Below, piece after piece: positions 1 through 7,731 of a stretch of DNA of 64,000 nt. This stretch comes from Novosphingobium sp. RL4 (GTDB taxonomy: Bacteria; Pseudomonadota; Alphaproteobacteria; Sphingomonadales; Sphingomonadaceae), in assembly GCF_035658495.1 (NCBI RefSeq), contig NZ_CP141944.1, positions 186,001-250,000 of the forward strand. Reading direction: 5' to 3'. Positions within the stretch are counted from its first letter, which is position 1; the number at the start of each line of letters is the position of its first letter. The position numbers were made by a program, and so were the translations under genes. Below the pieces are notes generated by a model. That model made no database searches. It saw only the letters and a program-made list of their open reading frames with translations, and had not been told where the DNA came from.

Positions 1-529
1 CCGCCGTGACTTTACCGAGATGCTTGTCGATCACCGCCTTGATCGGCGCGCCGAACAGGCGGAACAGCACGCCCACGATCAGGAAGCTGATCGAACGGGA
101 GACGATCGAGGCGCCGATGAACACGGCAAGGTTCATGCCGATGAAGCCCGCGGTGATCGTCAGCAGCTTGAACGGGATCGGCGTCGCGCCTTTCACGACG
201 ATGATCTCGGCGCCATATTCGCGCAAGTAGCACGCCGCCTTGGGGAAGCTCGCCGCCAGCCCCAGCGCCTTGAGCAGCGCCTCGCCGAAAGCGGCATAGG
301 CGAAGTGGCCGATGGCATAGCCGAGCAGCCCGCCCACCACCGAAGCCAGCGTGGCGATCAGGGCGAAGCGAATCGCCTTCTTCGGTTCTGCCAGGCACAT
401 CAGGCCCAGCAGCGGATGCGGCGGAACCGGGAAGAAGCTTGCCTCCATGAAGGCGAACAGCGCCAGCCACCATTCGGCGTGGCGGTGCGCCGCCTTGGCC
501 ATGGTCCAGTCGTAGAGGCGGCGCAGCAT
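1..529 (-). CDS. DedA/VTT-domain (YqaA-like) inner-membrane protein, C-terminus outside window
   Basis: The frame is open from an ATG at 529 to the window edge (176 codons, no stop). A GGAG six bases upstream of the ATG supports the start. The protein has several hydrophobic segments. A FPVPPH motif near residue 33 and a KGATPIPFK motif near residue 113 are typical of the YqaA branch of the SNARE-associated/DedA (VTT) family. Relatives are polytopic inner-membrane proteins linked to lipid scrambling or envelope homeostasis, but the substrate cannot be told here. It is divergent from the GTA cluster and unlikely to be functionally tied to it. Overlapping open frames on both strands are compositional shadows. 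Confidence 0.8.
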   Translation of the reverse strand, partial: MLRRLYDWTMAKAAHRHAEWWLALFAFMEASFFPVPPHPLLGLMCLAEPKKAIRFALIATLASVVGGLLGYAIGHFAYAAFGEALLKALGLAASFPKAACYLREYGAEIIVVKGATPIPFKLLTITAGFIGMNLAVFIGASIVSRSISFLIVGVLFRLFGAPIKAVIDKHLGKVTA

Positions 530-610
530 CGAGTTCTCCGGGAAGTGACGTGGCGTGCTTAGTAGGCCGATGATGAGGCGGCAAGCTATAACCCATTTGG
601 TTATATCCGC

Positions 611-639
611 TTGACATCGCCTATCGTAATTGGTACAAA
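611..639 (+). promoter_or_regulatory. Sigma-70 promoter for the GTA-like cluster
   Basis: TTGACA at 611-616, a 17-base spacer and TACAAA at 634-639 form a near-consensus sigma-70 promoter. It lies about 80 bases upstream of the first cluster gene and is the only strong promoter seen before the run of tightly packed genes. The cluster may therefore be transcribed as one long unit. No operator was recognised next to it. Confidence 0.65.
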
Positions 640-719
640 ACAGGAACAGCGAGTGAAACGGGTCGCTCATCGCGGCACGTTCTTCCGCCCCGGAATTTTC
701 CAGAAACAGGATCATCCCC

Positions 720-1226
720 ATGGCCGAGCCGAAAGCGGCTTCGCCGGGTGCTGCCCCGCGCAGGCCCCGGACGAAGATCAGTCCCGTCATCGCCCAAGCC
801 GAGGACAAGTTGAACCGGCACTGGCGCGCCGTCTTCCTGGCGGCGCTGGCCGAAACGTCGAACGTCAGCGCGGCGAGCGCCGCCGCCGGAGTTCACCCGA
901 GCCGGCCTTACAAAGTGCGCCGCTCGGAACCCGAATTTGCCCGCGAATGGCGCACCGCCCTGCTCGAAGGCTACGAAAACCTCGAGATCGAGGTTCTTTA
1001 CCGCCTTCGCTTCGGGGAGCCCAAGGATGGCGAGGTCAAGTTCGACAACGCCAATGCCCTGCGCCTGCTGGGCCTTCACCGCGAAACGGTGACGCGCGAG
1101 CGGGCCATCCGCGAAAACGAGGATCTCGGCGCTGTCCGCGCCTCGATCCAGACCAAGCTGGCGCAGCTGCGCGAACAGGTCCTGGCGCGCCGCACCGCCC
1201 GCGAAGAGGAGGAAGAGGATGGCTGA
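720..1226 (+). CDS. Putative small terminase subunit (GTA g1-like)
   Basis: A 168-residue protein placed directly before the large terminase and overlapping it by 8 bp. After a basic, proline-rich N-terminus there is a helical segment with an AETSNVSAASAAAGVHPS-type stretch near residues 44-62 that resembles a helix-turn-helix. A charged C-terminus follows, ending in an acidic run. Small terminases bind packaging DNA and stimulate the large subunit, and GTA versions are short and divergent. Assignment rests on gene order and the HTH-like region, not on a diagnostic motif. It is the first gene after the promoter at 611-639. Confidence 0.6.
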   Translation: MAEPKAASPGAAPRRPRTKISPVIAQAEDKLNRHWRAVFLAALAETSNVSAASAAAGVHPSRPYKVRRSEPEFAREWRTALLEGYENLEIEVLYRLRFGEPKDGEVKFDNANALRLLGLHRETVTRERAIRENEDLGAVRASIQTKLAQLREQVLARRTAREEEEEDG

Positions 1227-2547
1227 AGCAGATCCCCTGGACTGGCTCGCCAAGGCCCATGCCAGTGACCTTGACGGCTTCGTCTCCAGGCTCGCCCCGC
1301 GCGAACAGGAGGAATGGCGCTGGAACTGGCGGGTATGGGGTCGTCCCTCGCAGATCGCACCCGCCGGTGACTGGCGCGTATGGCTGGTCATGGCGGGGCG
1401 CGGTTTCGGCAAGACCCGCTGCGGCGCCGAATGGGTAAACGAAATCGCCGAACGCCACCCGCAAGCCCGGATCGCGCTGGTTGCCGCTCATCTTGGCGAG
1501 GCGCGCTCGGTCATGGTGGAGGGCGAGAGCGGGCTGCTTTCGGTCGGCGCGCCCTGGCGGCGTCCGGTGTTCGAGCCTTCGCTCAGGCGGCTGACCTGGC
1601 CCAACGGCGCGCAGGCCACGCTCTATTCCGCCGCCGAGCCGGAAGCCCTGCGCGGCCCCCAGCACAGCCACGCCTGGTGCGACGAGATCGCCAAGTGGGA
1701 CAATGCCTCGGGCCGGGCCGTCTCGGCCTGGGACAACCTGTTGATGGGCCTGCGGCTCGGCCACGATCCGCGCCTCGTTGCCACCACCACCCCGCGCAGC
1801 GTGCCGCTGGTCATGCGCCTGCTGGCCGAAAGCGAACAGGGCGACGTGATCGTGACGCGCGGCAGCACTTTCGACAATGCCGCCAACCTGCCCGCGCGCT
1901 TCCTCAAGGCCATGCGCCGCACCTTCTCGCGCAGCCTGCTCGGGCGGCAGGAACTGGACGGCGAACTTATAGCCGAGGTCGAAGGCGCGCTCTGGAGCCG
2001 CGCCCTGCTGGAAACCAGCCGCGAGGAACGCGCGCCCGAATGCGGCCGCGTCGTCGTCGGCGTGGATCCGCCGACATCGGCCGGGGGGGATGCCTGCGGC
2101 ATCGTGGTGGTCGGCATGGCCGAGGACGGCACCGCGCATGTGATGGCCGATGCCTCGGTGGAAAAGGCCGGCCCCGAACGCTGGGCCCGCGCCGTTGCAG
2201 GAACCGCCGAAGCGTGGCGCGCCGACCGCGTCGTCGCCGAGGCGAACCAGGGCGGCGCGATGGTCGCCTCGGTCCTGCGCGCGGCGCGCCTCTCCCTGCC
2301 GCTGCGGCTGGTGCACGCCTGCCGGGGCAAGGTCGCCCGCGCCGAACCCGTCGCCGCGCTCTACGAAGCCGGACGCGTCCGCCACGCGGGGCAGTTCCCC
2401 CGGCTGGAGGACGAGATGTGCGGGCTGATCGCCGGCGGCGCCTACCAGGGGCCGGGGCGTTCTCCCGACCGTGCCGACGCGCTGGTCTGGGCGCTTACCG
2501 AACTGATGCTCGGCAAAAGCGGCGAGCCTCGGGTCAGGCTGGCGTGA
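1219..2547 (+). CDS. terL: Large terminase subunit, DNA-packaging ATPase/nuclease (GTA g2)
   Basis: A 442-residue motor protein that would pump DNA into the procapsid and cut it. The Walker A-type motif is in AGRGFGKT near residues 59-66. A Walker B-type CDE follows near residue 150. The RNase H-like nuclease part has an aspartate in VGVDPPT near residue 275, a second acidic site in AEANQGG near 340, and a closing SPDRADALVWA near 415-425. Size and motif order match the family usually called phage terminase large subunit/GTA gp2. It overlaps the upstream gene, which suggests coupled translation. Long open frames in other phases across this gene are shadows. Confidence 0.93.
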   Translation: MAEADPLDWLAKAHASDLDGFVSRLAPREQEEWRWNWRVWGRPSQIAPAGDWRVWLVMAGRGFGKTRCGAEWVNEIAERHPQARIALVAAHLGEARSVMVEGESGLLSVGAPWRRPVFEPSLRRLTWPNGAQATLYSAAEPEALRGPQHSHAWCDEIAKWDNASGRAVSAWDNLLMGLRLGHDPRLVATTTPRSVPLVMRLLAESEQGDVIVTRGSTFDNAANLPARFLKAMRRTFSRSLLGRQELDGELIAEVEGALWSRALLETSREERAPECGRVVVGVDPPTSAGGDACGIVVVGMAEDGTAHVMADASVEKAGPERWARAVAGTAEAWRADRVVAEANQGGAMVASVLRAARLSLPLRLVHACRGKVARAEPVAALYEAGRVRHAGQFPRLEDEMCGLIAGGAYQGPGRSPDRADALVWALTELMLGKSGEPRVRLA

Positions 2548-2582
2548 ACCGCCGAATTCGAAACTCTTCCGAAAGGATCGAC

Positions 2583-3764
2583 ATGTCCTTCATCGATACG
2601 CTCGTCGCCGCCTTCAAGGGCGAGAGTGCCCGCGTGCCACTGGCGCGCGGGCCGGCCTCGCCATGGTTCTTCGCCGAGAGCGGCGGCGGGCGTGCCCCCT
2701 TCGAATACGGTTCGGCAGTGCGCCGCGCCTATCTCGAGAATCCCGTCGCCCAGCGTGCGGTGCGCCTGGTGGCCGAGGGTATCGGCGGCGCCCCGCTTCG
2801 GCCCGCCGACCCCGCGCTCATCGCGCTCGTCACCGAAACCAGCGCCGGCCAATCGCTGCTGGAAACGCTCGCCTGCCATCTCCTGCTTCACGGCAATGCC
2901 TATGTGCAGGTGCTCAAGGATGCGCGGGGCCGCCCGGTCGAACTGTTCGCCCTGCGCCCCGAACGCGTCTCGATCCAGGCCGGGGAGGACGGCTGGCCCG
3001 CCGCCTTCGCCTATGACGTGGCCGGCCGCCGGCTGACGATCCCGCTGCTGGACGAGGACGCCTCGCCCAACGTGATCCACATCCGCCACTTCCACCCGGT
3101 GGACGATCACTACGGCGCGGGCTGTCTGGCCGCCGCCGACGAAGCCATCGCCACGCACAATGCCGCCGCGCAGTGGAACCGCCAGCTCCTGGAAAACGCC
3201 GCCCGCCCTTCCGGCGCGCTGGTCTACGAGGCGGGCGACGGCAATACCCTGACCGGCGACCAGTTCGACCGGCTCAAGGCCGAACTTGCCAGCGCCTATG
3301 CCGGATCGGGCAATGCCGGACGGCCGATGGTGCTGGAAGGCGGGCTCAAGTGGCAGGCCATGGCGATGACCCCGGCGGACATGGATTTCGCCACGCTCAA
3401 GGCCGCCGCCGCGCGCGACGTGGCACTCGCCTTCGGGGTGCCGCCGATGCTGCTGGGCCTGCCGGGCGATGCCACTTACGCCAATTACCGCGAGGCCAAC
3501 CGCGCGCTCTGGCGGCTCACCCTGCTGCCGCTGGCGAGCAAGATCTTCGCCGGGCTCTGCGAAGGGCTGGCCCCGTGGTTCCCGAACGACTGCCGCGAGA
3601 ACATCCTGGCCATCGACCTGGACCGGGTTCCCGCACTTGCCGAGGACCGCGAGCGGCTCTGGGCCCAGGTCAGCGCCGCCGACTTCCTTGGCGACGACGA
3701 AAAGCGATCCTTGTTGGGGCTGCCCCCCGTTTCGGCCTCGAAGGATGAGGAGAACAAATCATGA
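2583..3764 (+). CDS. HK97-family phage portal protein (GTA g3)
   Basis: A 393-residue protein starting at the ATG preceded by AAAGGA. The frame is open much further upstream, but that part overlaps the terminase and has no family similarity. Portal hallmarks are the LENPVAQRAV region near residue 48, GNAYVQVL near 105, and the ALAFGVPPMLLGLPGDATYANYREA region near 280-305. Portals form the dodecameric DNA entry ring at one capsid vertex and dock the terminase and connector. The gene lies 35 bp after the terminase and overlaps the next gene by 4 bp (ATGA). Confidence 0.93.
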   Translation: MSFIDTLVAAFKGESARVPLARGPASPWFFAESGGGRAPFEYGSAVRRAYLENPVAQRAVRLVAEGIGGAPLRPADPALIALVTETSAGQSLLETLACHLLLHGNAYVQVLKDARGRPVELFALRPERVSIQAGEDGWPAAFAYDVAGRRLTIPLLDEDASPNVIHIRHFHPVDDHYGAGCLAAADEAIATHNAAAQWNRQLLENAARPSGALVYEAGDGNTLTGDQFDRLKAELASAYAGSGNAGRPMVLEGGLKWQAMAMTPADMDFATLKAAAARDVALAFGVPPMLLGLPGDATYANYREANRALWRLTLLPLASKIFAGLCEGLAPWFPNDCRENILAIDLDRVPALAEDRERLWAQVSAADFLGDDEKRSLLGLPPVSASKDEENKS

Positions 3765-4069
3765 ACCAGAAGGACATGCTGGCCGGCCTGCTCGCCCAGG
3801 CGACGACGGAGGGCAGCGAACTCGTGACGCTGCGCGCCATCGTCGAGGAAGCCAGCGAAGTCGGCGCGCGGCGGATGCTCTCGCGGATCGGCCTCGACGA
3901 CGCGACCGCGCCGGGCGACCTCTCCGAACTGCGCGAACTGCTCCAGGCCTGGCGCGACGCCAAGGCCAGCGCGCAGGCCGCCGCGATCGGCTGGCTGGTG
4001 CGCGGCGTGCTGGCCTTGCTGCTGCTCGGCCTGGCGGTGCGCCTCGGCGCGGGCGAGCTGCTGCGATGA
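3761..4069 (+). CDS. Small protein with C-terminal membrane segment (DUF6127-like)
   Basis: A 102-residue protein overlapping the portal and protease genes by 4 bp at each side. The first 65 residues are helical and charged. Residues about 72-95 form one hydrophobic segment (IGWLVRGVLALLLLGLAVRL). A small protein in this slot between portal and protease is regular in sphingomonad GTA clusters and resembles what I recall as DUF6127; function is unknown. A single-pass membrane protein inside a capsid operon is unusual and might tether assembly to the membrane, but that is only inference. Confidence 0.65.
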   Translation: MNQKDMLAGLLAQATTEGSELVTLRAIVEEASEVGARRMLSRIGLDDATAPGDLSELRELLQAWRDAKASAQAAAIGWLVRGVLALLLLGLAVRLGAGELLR

Positions 4070-4488
4070 CGCTGCAACCGGCTCTGCATGAGCGCACCCT
4101 CCGCTTCGCCGGCTATGCGGCGCTGTTCGGCAAGCGCGACGCCGGACGCGACACGATCCGCCCCGGCGCCTTCGCCCGGACGCTGGCCGAGCGGCGCGAT
4201 CCGATCCCGTTGTTCTGGCAGCACCGGCCGGATCTCAGGATTGGCTGGATCGAAACCGTGGCGGAAGACGATCGCGGCCTGCGCGTGGTCGCCACGGTGG
4301 ACAACCCGGACGGCGCCGCCGGTCTCGCGCTTCGGCGCGGCACCGTGAACGGGCTCTCGTTCGGCTACCGCGCCCGCGCCAGCCGCAACAGCGCCGAAGG
4401 CCGCGAACTGCTCGACCTGGAGCTGTTCGAGGTCAGCCTCGTCACGCACCCGATGCAGCATGGCGCGCGGGTGCACCTGATCTCCTGA
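4066..4488 (+). CDS. HK97-family prohead protease (GTA g4)
   Basis: A 140-residue serine protease of the S78 type that would mature the capsid. The start is the ATG of an ATGA overlap with the preceding stop. The candidate catalytic histidine lies in FWQHRPDL near residue 49. The serine lies in VNGLSFGY near residue 100. A following conserved patch (LFEVSLVTHPM) near residue 125 is typical of the family. The protein is shorter than the classical HK97 enzyme but close to GTA homologues. It precedes the major capsid gene, its expected substrate. Confidence 0.9.
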   Translation: MTLQPALHERTLRFAGYAALFGKRDAGRDTIRPGAFARTLAERRDPIPLFWQHRPDLRIGWIETVAEDDRGLRVVATVDNPDGAAGLALRRGTVNGLSFGYRARASRNSAEGRELLDLELFEVSLVTHPMQHGARVHLIS

Positions 4489-4512
4489 CGACCTCCCCCG
4501 ACCCATTTTCCC

Positions 4513-4530
4513 GCCGCCCCGACGGGCGGC
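4513..4530 (+). other. GC hairpin in the protease-capsid gap
   Basis: A perfect 7-bp stem (GCCGCCC/GGGCGGC) with a CGAC loop lies 24 bases after the protease stop and just upstream of the capsid ribosome-binding site (AAAGGTG). No T-run follows, so it is not a classical terminator. It could act as an mRNA processing or stability element that lets capsid be made in excess. Confidence 0.5.
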
Positions 4531-4553
4531 TCCAACCGAAAGGTGAATGCCCG

Positions 4554-5696
4554 ATGGAATCCATTGCCCCGGTCGAAGCGCTCGACTCCTCGTTCGACCT
4601 CGTCGCCCGACAGGACGCCACCGAAGCCGCCGTCGAAGCCCTGCGCGGTGACGTCGACGACGTGAAGGCCCGCCTCGACCGCGTCAGCCGCGCCGCGTCC
4701 CGGCCGGTGATCGAAGGCGGCGCCGCGACCACCGCCAGCCTCGAAGTGAAGGGCTTCGTGGACGGCTACCTGCGCATGGGCCGCGAGACCGAGATCAAGT
4801 CGATCTCCGGCATCGTCGCCTCGGATGGCGGCTATGCGGTCCCGCGCGAAGTCGATGCGCTGATCTCCGCCCGCCTCAAGAACATCAGCCCGATCCGCTC
4901 GATCGCGCAAGTCGTGCAGACCGGCACGGCGGGCTACCGCAAGCTCATCACCACCGGCGGCACCGCCTCTGGCTGGGTGAGCGAGACCGGCGCCCGCACC
5001 GAAACCGCCACCCCCAGCTTCGCCGAGATCGCCCCGCCCGCCGGCGAACTCTACGCCAATCCGGCCGCGAGCCAGGCCATGCTCGATGATTCCGCCTTCG
5101 ACATCCAGTCCTGGCTGGCGGACGAGATCGCCATGGAATTCGCCCGTGCCGAAGGTGCCGCCTTCGTGAACGGCACCGGCACCAACCAGCCCAAGGGCTT
5201 CCTTGCCGCCCCCAACGCCGCCACTGCCGACGCCGCCCGCCCCTTCGGCACGCTCCAGTTCCTGGTCTCGGGCAATGCCGCCGGGTTCGACACCTCGCCC
5301 GAACTCAAGCTGATCGACCTCGTTCATTCGCTCAAGGGCGGCCACCGCCAGGGCGCGAGCTGGGTGATGAATTCGAAGACGCTGGCGGTGGTCCGCAAGC
5401 TCAAGGCGGCTGACGGCTCGTTCCTGTGGCAGCCGGGCCTCATGGAAGGACAGCCGAACCGCCTGCTGGGCTATCCGGTGGTCGAAGCCGAGGACATGCC
5501 CGACGTGGCGGCCAATGCCTTCCCGATCGCATTCGGCAACTTCCGCGCCGGCTACCTGATCGCCGAACGCAGCGCGACCTCGATCCTGCGCGATCCCTTC
5601 ACCAACAAGCCCTTCGTCCACTTCTACGCAACCAAGCGGATCGGCGGGCAGGTGCTCGATTCCGACGCGATCAAGCTGCTCAAGATCTCGGCCTGA
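4554..5696 (+). CDS. HK97-family major capsid protein (GTA g5)
   Basis: A 380-residue shell protein. Residues 1-48 are acidic and predicted coiled coil, as in the scaffolding delta domain removed by the prohead protease. The mature part would begin near residues 60-70 (KGFVDGYLRMG). Later family patches are SDGGYAVPREVDALI near 90, WVSETGARTET near 140, NGTGTNQPKGFL near 205 and the conserved end IGGQVLDSDAIKLLK. The ATG is preceded by GAAAGGTG. The gene is flanked by two strong hairpins (4513-4530 and 5710-5757), which sets it apart from the tightly overlapping neighbours. Confidence 0.95.
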   Translation: MESIAPVEALDSSFDLVARQDATEAAVEALRGDVDDVKARLDRVSRAASRPVIEGGAATTASLEVKGFVDGYLRMGRETEIKSISGIVASDGGYAVPREVDALISARLKNISPIRSIAQVVQTGTAGYRKLITTGGTASGWVSETGARTETATPSFAEIAPPAGELYANPAASQAMLDDSAFDIQSWLADEIAMEFARAEGAAFVNGTGTNQPKGFLAAPNAATADAARPFGTLQFLVSGNAAGFDTSPELKLIDLVHSLKGGHRQGASWVMNSKTLAVVRKLKAADGSFLWQPGLMEGQPNRLLGYPVVEAEDMPDVAANAFPIAFGNFRAGYLIAERSATSILRDPFTNKPFVHFYATKRIGGQVLDSDAIKLLKISA

Positions 5697-5709
5697 CGCC
5701 ATCCGGGCC

Positions 5710-5757
5710 GTGCGGGGCCGCATTTGGAAAGGAGCCCGCTCCTTTCCGGCCCCGCAC
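5710..5757 (+). terminator. Long hairpin after the capsid gene
   Basis: The outer arms 5710-5719 and 5748-5757 (10 bp) and inner arms 5726-5734 and 5739-5747 (9 bp) pair perfectly, with a six-base bulge on the left side and a CCCG loop. This very stable structure starts 13 bases after the capsid stop codon. There is no clear T-run. It may be an attenuator or a 3' stabiliser that raises capsid mRNA relative to the downstream tail genes. Confidence 0.6.
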
Positions 5758-5850
5758 GTCTTGAGCAGCGGCCCGCGCCGTCTCCCCGCTCCCTCACCTC
5801 GGGCGGCGGCGCGGGCCAACCGCCTCCTTCCTTCCTGATCGGAGACATCC

Positions 5851-6399
5851 ATGAACCGGGCCATTCCCGCCCCGCCCGTGCTTCCGTCCTCGGCACTCGC
5901 CGAGCTCAAGCAGTGGCTCGGCGTGACCACCACGCGCGACGATCTTCCGCTCGTTGCCCTGCTCGCCAGCGCGGTCGAGACTTGCGAGGCCTTCACCGGC
6001 CGGATGCCGCTGGTCGCCCCGTGCGAAGAAATGCTGCCCGCCGAAGCAGGCTGGCATGCGCTGTCCACCCGTCCGGTGCAGGCCATCACCCTGATCGAGG
6101 GGGTCGATGCCAATGGCACCCGGTTCCCGCTTTCGGCCGGGACTTACGAGATTGACCTCGATGCCGACGGCACCGGCCGTGTCCGCCTTCCCTTCGGCAC
6201 GCCCGCCACCCGCATCGCCATCGGCTTCACGGCCGGGCTCGCCGATGACTGGGACAGCCTGCCGGACGGGCTGCGCCACGGCATCGTCCGGCTCGCCGCG
6301 CACCAGCACCGCGAGCGCGAAAGCGGCAGCGCCGCGCCGCTTCCGCCTGCCTCCGTCGCGGCGCTCTGGCGGCCCTGGCGGCGGATGCGGCTGGCGTGA
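5851..6399 (+). CDS. Head-tail connector/adaptor protein (GTA g6-like)
   Basis: A 182-residue protein in the position of the GTA head-tail adaptor. Its N-terminus (LAELKQWLGV then DDLPLVALLASAVETCEAFTGR) is the helical pattern of gp6-type connector proteins, which form a ring under the portal. The middle is beta-rich with TYEIDLDADGTGRV near residue 100. The C-terminal helix (LPDGLRHGIVRLAAHQHRER) also fits that fold. GGAG lies about eight bases upstream of the ATG. It overlaps the small gene downstream at GTGA. Confidence 0.8.
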   Translation: MNRAIPAPPVLPSSALAELKQWLGVTTTRDDLPLVALLASAVETCEAFTGRMPLVAPCEEMLPAEAGWHALSTRPVQAITLIEGVDANGTRFPLSAGTYEIDLDADGTGRVRLPFGTPATRIAIGFTAGLADDWDSLPDGLRHGIVRLAAHQHRERESGSAAPLPPASVAALWRPWRRMRLA

Positions 6400-6575
6400 C
6401 CGGCATGATCTCGGCCGATGCCGGACCATCGCTCGCCGCCCTTTTCCGCCGCCTCGCCTCCCGCGCCGAAGCGCTTGCCGCCGCCCATGCCGAAGCCCGG
6501 CGGATGGCCGCACGCGGCGATGAAACCCGGTGGCGCCGCGCCGACCTCGTCTGGCCGCTCTTCGCGAAAGGATAA
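6396..6575 (+). CDS. Tiny gene in the g7 (head-tail stopper) slot
   Basis: A 59-codon frame starting at a GTG that overlaps the connector stop (GTGA), with an in-frame ATG at 6405 as the alternative. The product is helical, rich in alanine and arginine, and ends in a tryptophan-containing segment (WRRADLVWPLFAKG). The TAA stop is followed four bases later by the next ATG. In RcGTA this position holds a stopper protein of about 110 residues. Here only about half that length exists and no similarity to the stopper is visible. It fits the spacing and translational coupling of the operon, so I regard it as real. Confidence 0.55.
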   Translation: MTGMISADAGPSLAALFRRLASRAEALAAAHAEARRMAARGDETRWRRADLVWPLFAKG

Positions 6576-6578
6576 GTG

Positions 6579-6968
6579 ATGGAAATCGCCTTGCGCGCCG
6601 CGCTGATCGAATGGCTCGCCGCCGATCCCGCGCTCGTGGCCGAGTTGAACTCGGTAACCGAGGAAACGCCCTCGCGCACCAGCCTGCCGTGGCTGGCCTT
6701 GGCCTCCAGCGCCAGCGCCGACTGGAGCTGCAAGACCGCACCGGGCCGGGAAGTGCGCGTCGCGCTCGAACTCCATTGCCGGGGTGACGCGCCCGATGCG
6801 GCGGCGGCACTGGTCGCGGCCATCGAGGCGCGGGTGGAAAGCCTTCCGCGCACGCAGCCGACTTTCTCCGCCGCCTCCATCCAGTTCCTGCGGGCCCGCG
6901 CCGAACAGCGCGGGGAAAGCCGCCGCGCGATCCTGCTCGAATACCGCTTCCGCCTGCTCGCCGCCTGA
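6579..6968 (+). CDS. Tail completion/terminator protein, DUF3168 family (GTA g8)
   Basis: A 129-residue protein. I prefer the ATG at 6579, which has AAAGGA at a spacing of six, over the GTG three bases earlier. The pattern is that of DUF3168: an N-terminal helix (LRAALIEWLAADPAL), a PYV-like central strand replaced here by PWLALASSASADW, then VALELHCRG and a C-terminal LEYRFRLLA strand. Such proteins cap the tail tube on the head-proximal side. It sits between the tiny g7-slot gene and the major tail gene. Confidence 0.8.
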   Translation: MEIALRAALIEWLAADPALVAELNSVTEETPSRTSLPWLALASSASADWSCKTAPGREVRVALELHCRGDAPDAAAALVAAIEARVESLPRTQPTFSAASIQFLRARAEQRGESRRAILLEYRFRLLAA

Positions 6969-6994
6969 CCCAACCGCTTCAAAGGAGCCTCACC

Positions 6995-7402
6995 ATGCCC
7001 GCCCAGAAAGGCAGCGCCTTCCTTCTCAAGATCTCTAACGGCGGCTCTCCCGCCACTTACCAGACCGTTGCCGGGCTGCGGACCACGCAGATGTCGGTCA
7101 CGGGCGATGCGGTCGTCGTCACCAGCAAGGAAAGCGGCGGCTGGCGCGAACTGCTTTCGGGGGCCGGGGTCCGCTCGGTCTCGGTAAGCGCGGCGGGCAT
7201 CTTCCTCGGCAGCACGGCCGAGGCGAAGATTCGCGCCAATGCCATGGCCGGCACCCTCGACGACTACGAACTGAGCTTCGAGGACGGCGAGCGGCTGCGT
7301 GGCCGCTTCCTTGTCCAGCGGCTCGATTATGCCGGGGATTTCAACGGCGAGCGCAATTACACGCTCCAGCTCGAAAGCTCCGGCCTGGTGGCGCCGGCAT
7401 GA
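6995..7402 (+). CDS. Major tail (tube) protein, TP901-1 family (GTA g9)
   Basis: A 135-residue protein with AAAGGAG before the ATG. Family signs are the N-terminal KGSAFLLKI strand, VAGLRTTQMSVTGDAVVVTSK near residues 27-46, WRELLSGAGVRSVSVSAAGIF near 50-70, and the C-terminal GERNYTLQLESSG. Proteins of this family stack into the tail tube. A strong ribosome-binding site fits the many copies needed. It overlaps the next gene at ATGA. Confidence 0.9.
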   Translation: MPAQKGSAFLLKISNGGSPATYQTVAGLRTTQMSVTGDAVVVTSKESGGWRELLSGAGVRSVSVSAAGIFLGSTAEAKIRANAMAGTLDDYELSFEDGERLRGRFLVQRLDYAGDFNGERNYTLQLESSGLVAPA

Positions 7403-7731
7403 CCCTTCGACAGGCTCAGGGGGAGCGGGCCAACGCGCTGCGCGGCGAGGCGCTGCTGGAGATCGGCGGCACCGCGCATGTCCTGCGCCCCAGCTTCACC
7501 GCGCTGGTCGCCGCCGAGGAGGAACTCGGCCCGCTCTTCGCCCTCGTCGAGCGGGCGGGCGCGGGCCAGCTTCGCCTTTCCGAACTGGCCGCGCTGTTCT
7601 GGCATTGCGTCGACCCGCTGCACGCCGTCCCGCGCGAAGCAGTGGGAGAGGCGGTGGTTGCCCAGGGCCTTGCCGCCTGCGCCGCACCGCTGCGGGTGTT
7701 GCTCGGCCAGATCCTCAAGGGCAGCGGATGA
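7399..7731 (+). CDS. GTA gp10-like tail assembly protein with repeat-derived N-terminus
   Basis: A 110-residue protein of the gene transfer agent gp10/tail-chaperone family, recognised from LLEIGGTAHVLRPSFTALVAAEEE near residues 19-42 and the C-terminal LAACAAPLRVLLGQIL. The start is the ATG of an ATGA overlap with the major tail gene. Codons 2-11 (TLRQAQGERA) are encoded by a short dispersed repeat (7403-7429), and homology with the family would begin only after it. The likely role is as a chaperone in tail assembly together with the next gene. Confidence 0.75.
   Translation: MTLRQAQGERANALRGEALLEIGGTAHVLRPSFTALVAAEEELGPLFALVERAGAGQLRLSELAALFWHCVDPLHAVPREAVGEAVVAQGLAACAAPLRVLLGQILKGSG
7403..7429 (+). 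repeat. Dispersed repeat of the TTCGACAGGCTCAGG type inside gp10
   Basis: The 27-base segment reads CCCTTCGACAGGCTCAGGGG and onward, a member of the short repeat family very common in sphingomonads and other proteobacteria (its reverse strand encodes LSLSKG). It lies immediately after the gp10 ATG and has become the first ten codons. The reading frame is preserved, so the insertion appears tolerated. Confidence 0.7.

Noticed and set aside
1036..2385. A 449-codon antisense frame across the terminase
   Set aside because: High G+C produces long antisense frames. Its composition is low-complexity and it shows no motif, while the sense strand has a complete terminase.
1380..3764. A 794-codon open frame spanning terminase and portal
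   Set aside because: Its first part is an out-of-phase reading of the terminase. Only the part from the ATG at 2583 shows portal similarity and has a ribosome-binding site.
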